A stretch of DNA of 7,857 nt from Gemmatimonas phototrophica (GTDB taxonomy: Bacteria > Gemmatimonadota > Gemmatimonadetes > Longimicrobiales > Gaopeijiaceae). Shown in pieces: positions 6,721-7,857 of this stretch. Below the pieces are notes generated by a model, which worked only from the letters and a program-made list of their open reading frames with translations, searched no databases and was not told where the DNA came from. Where the stretch lies: NCBI GenBank assembly GCA_945876015.1, contig CAMCNM010000086.1:1-7857 (forward strand). Direction: 5' to 3'. Both the position numbers and the translations under genes were made by a program. Numbering within the stretch: the first letter of the stretch is position 1; each line of letters opens with the position of its first letter.

Positions 6721-7857
6721 GTGTCTCTCACCGAGCGGCTCTACCGCTCTCTCGGCATGGCCGCCTGGCTCGCGTCGCCCCTCCTCGGGCGGGGCGATTC
6801 CAAGGTGGCGCGCGGCGTCCGCGCCCGGCTGGGCGCTGGACTCCGGCTGACCGAATGGGCGCGCATCCACCGTGACGTCCGACGGCCGCTGCTCTGGATC
6901 CACGCGCCCTCGGTCGGGGAGGGACTCCAGGCCAAGGCGGTGATCGAGGCGCTGCGCGAGCGCCGGCCCGAGGTGCAGGTCGTCTTCACCTACTTCTCGC
7001 CGTCGGCCGAGCTGCTCGCGGCGCGGATGCCGGCGGACGTCTCCTCCGCCGTGCCGTGGGAGACCACGGGCGAGGTCGGGCGCGCGATGACGGCGGTGCG
7101 GCCGGATCTGCTCGCGTTCACCAAGACGGAGGTGTGGCCGGTGCTGGCCTCCGGGGCGAGCGCGGCCGGTGCGGCGACCGCGCTCGTGGCGGCCACCCTG
7201 CCCGCGAAGTCTTCGCGCAGGCGGTGGCCCGCTCGATCGGTGTTGGGACCCGCGCTCGCGTGCCTGGACGTGGTGGCGGCGATCGCGGAGGATGATGCCG
7301 AGCGCTTCATCGGCCTCGGCGCGCGGCCGAGCGCCGTCAGCGTCACCGGCGACCCGGGGATCGATTCGGCGGCCCGGCGCGCGGCGGCGGCCGATCCCGC
7401 CGCGCCTCACCTCCGACCCTTCGCGGTGCCGCGGCGGCCCACGCTCGTCGCGGGCTCCACGTGGCCATCGGACGAGGCGGTGCTGATCCCCGCGCTGGCG
7501 GCGGCGCGCTCCCGACACCCCGAGCTTCGCGCCGTGATCGCTCCGCACGAGCCGTCCGAGGCCGCGGTGCGCAGCCTCGAGGGATCGCTCGGGCGCTCCG
7601 GGCTCCGAACCGCGCGGTTGAGTCGGGTCGAATCGGCCGGGGTGGTCGGCGAGGCGGACGCGGTGGTGGTCGATCGCGTCGGCGTGCTCGCCGATCTCTA
7701 CACGATCGGCGACGTCGCGTGGGTCGGGGGCGGCTTCCACGCGGCCGGACTCCATTCCGTGCTGGAGCCCGCGGCGGCTGGACTTCCCGTCCTGTTCGGT
7801 CCTCGCCACGGCGGCTCGCACGCCGCGGGCGAGCTGATCGCTCTCGCCGCGGCGCGC
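6721..7857 (+). CDS. waaA: 3-deoxy-D-manno-octulosonic acid (Kdo) transferase, 3' end cut by window edge
   Basis: Inner-membrane-associated GT-B glycosyltransferase that adds Kdo from CMP-Kdo to the lipid A precursor in lipopolysaccharide synthesis. The window holds 379 codons from the GTG at 6721; E. coli WaaA has about 425, so the tail is missing. Visible motifs: WIHAPSVGE (59-67), where E67 corresponds to the catalytic base of the SVGE signature; KTEVWP (135-140) for the family's ETE-WP; VTGDPGID (208-215) for VTGN-KFD; GSTWPSDEA (245-253); DRVGVLADLY (318-327) for DTMGEL-LY; and WVGGGFH then GLHSVLEPAA (334-352) for the GGHNPLEPA donor-site loop. The variants GLHS for GGHN and GDPGID for GNLKFD make it a divergent member, but the order and spacing fit. 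ATG at 6757 is a later alternative start. No Shine-Dalgarno is seen. It shares a 53-bp divergent spacer with the lipoprotein gene. The number of Kdo units added cannot be told from sequence. Confidence 0.88.
   Translation, partial: MSLTERLYRSLGMAAWLASPLLGRGDSKVARGVRARLGAGLRLTEWARIHRDVRRPLLWIHAPSVGEGLQAKAVIEALRERRPEVQVVFTYFSPSAELLAARMPADVSSAVPWETTGEVGRAMTAVRPDLLAFTKTEVWPVLASGASAAGAATALVAATLPAKSSRRRWPARSVLGPALACLDVVAAIAEDDAERFIGLGARPSAVSVTGDPGIDSAARRAAAADPAAPHLRPFAVPRRPTLVAGSTWPSDEAVLIPALAAARSRHPELRAVIAPHEPSEAAVRSLEGSLGRSGLRTARLSRVESAGVVGEADAVVVDRVGVLADLYTIGDVAWVGGGFHAAGLHSVLEPAAAGLPVLFGPRHGGSHAAGELIALAAAR

Noticed and set aside
6544..7821. Minus-strand open frame of 425 codons antisense to waaA and the peptidase start
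   Set aside because: Arg/Gly/Pro-rich shadow overlapping two genes with clear motifs.

Overview
This high-GC window looks like a fragment of a Gram-negative-type (diderm) chromosome, probably from a metagenome. It carries a Kdo transferase (waaA) for lipopolysaccharide, a lipoprotein with a lipobox, and a LeuRS of the 'HVGN' type, which I associate with Gemmatimonadota-, Acidobacteriota- or Eisenbacteria-like genomes. That taxonomic hint comes from memory and is not demonstrated here. I see no mobile elements, CRISPR array, tRNA or rRNA.

Layout: (1) positions 1-2407, minus strand: leuS, leucyl-tRNA synthetase, complete except for roughly the last ten residues. (2) 2408-2565: divergent intergenic region with one weak promoter candidate for leuS. 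(3) 2566-5605, plus strand: a large membrane-bound hybrid sensor histidine kinase, laid out as TM, dCache-type sensor, TM, HAMP, PAS, PAS, HisKA, HATPase and receiver. As sequenced it is broken twice, by an in-frame TAG at codon 270 and by one extra base in a G-run near codon 790. (4) 5615-6667, minus strand: an intact lipoprotein zinc metallopeptidase of the 'predicted aminopeptidase' family, converging on the kinase with 9 bp between stop codons. (5) 6668-6720: a 53-bp divergent spacer. (6) 6721-7857, plus strand: waaA/kdtA, cut by the window end and possibly translated from a leaderless mRNA.

The genes do not form one pathway: the strand alternates at every gene, so no operon is visible. 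The most notable point is the kinase. Its three reading-frame pieces together make one complete, well-conserved architecture, while its neighbours are intact. It is either a young pseudogene, a gene damaged by sequencing or assembly errors, or less likely a gene expressed by recoding or re-initiation. I found no convincing new biological system in the window.
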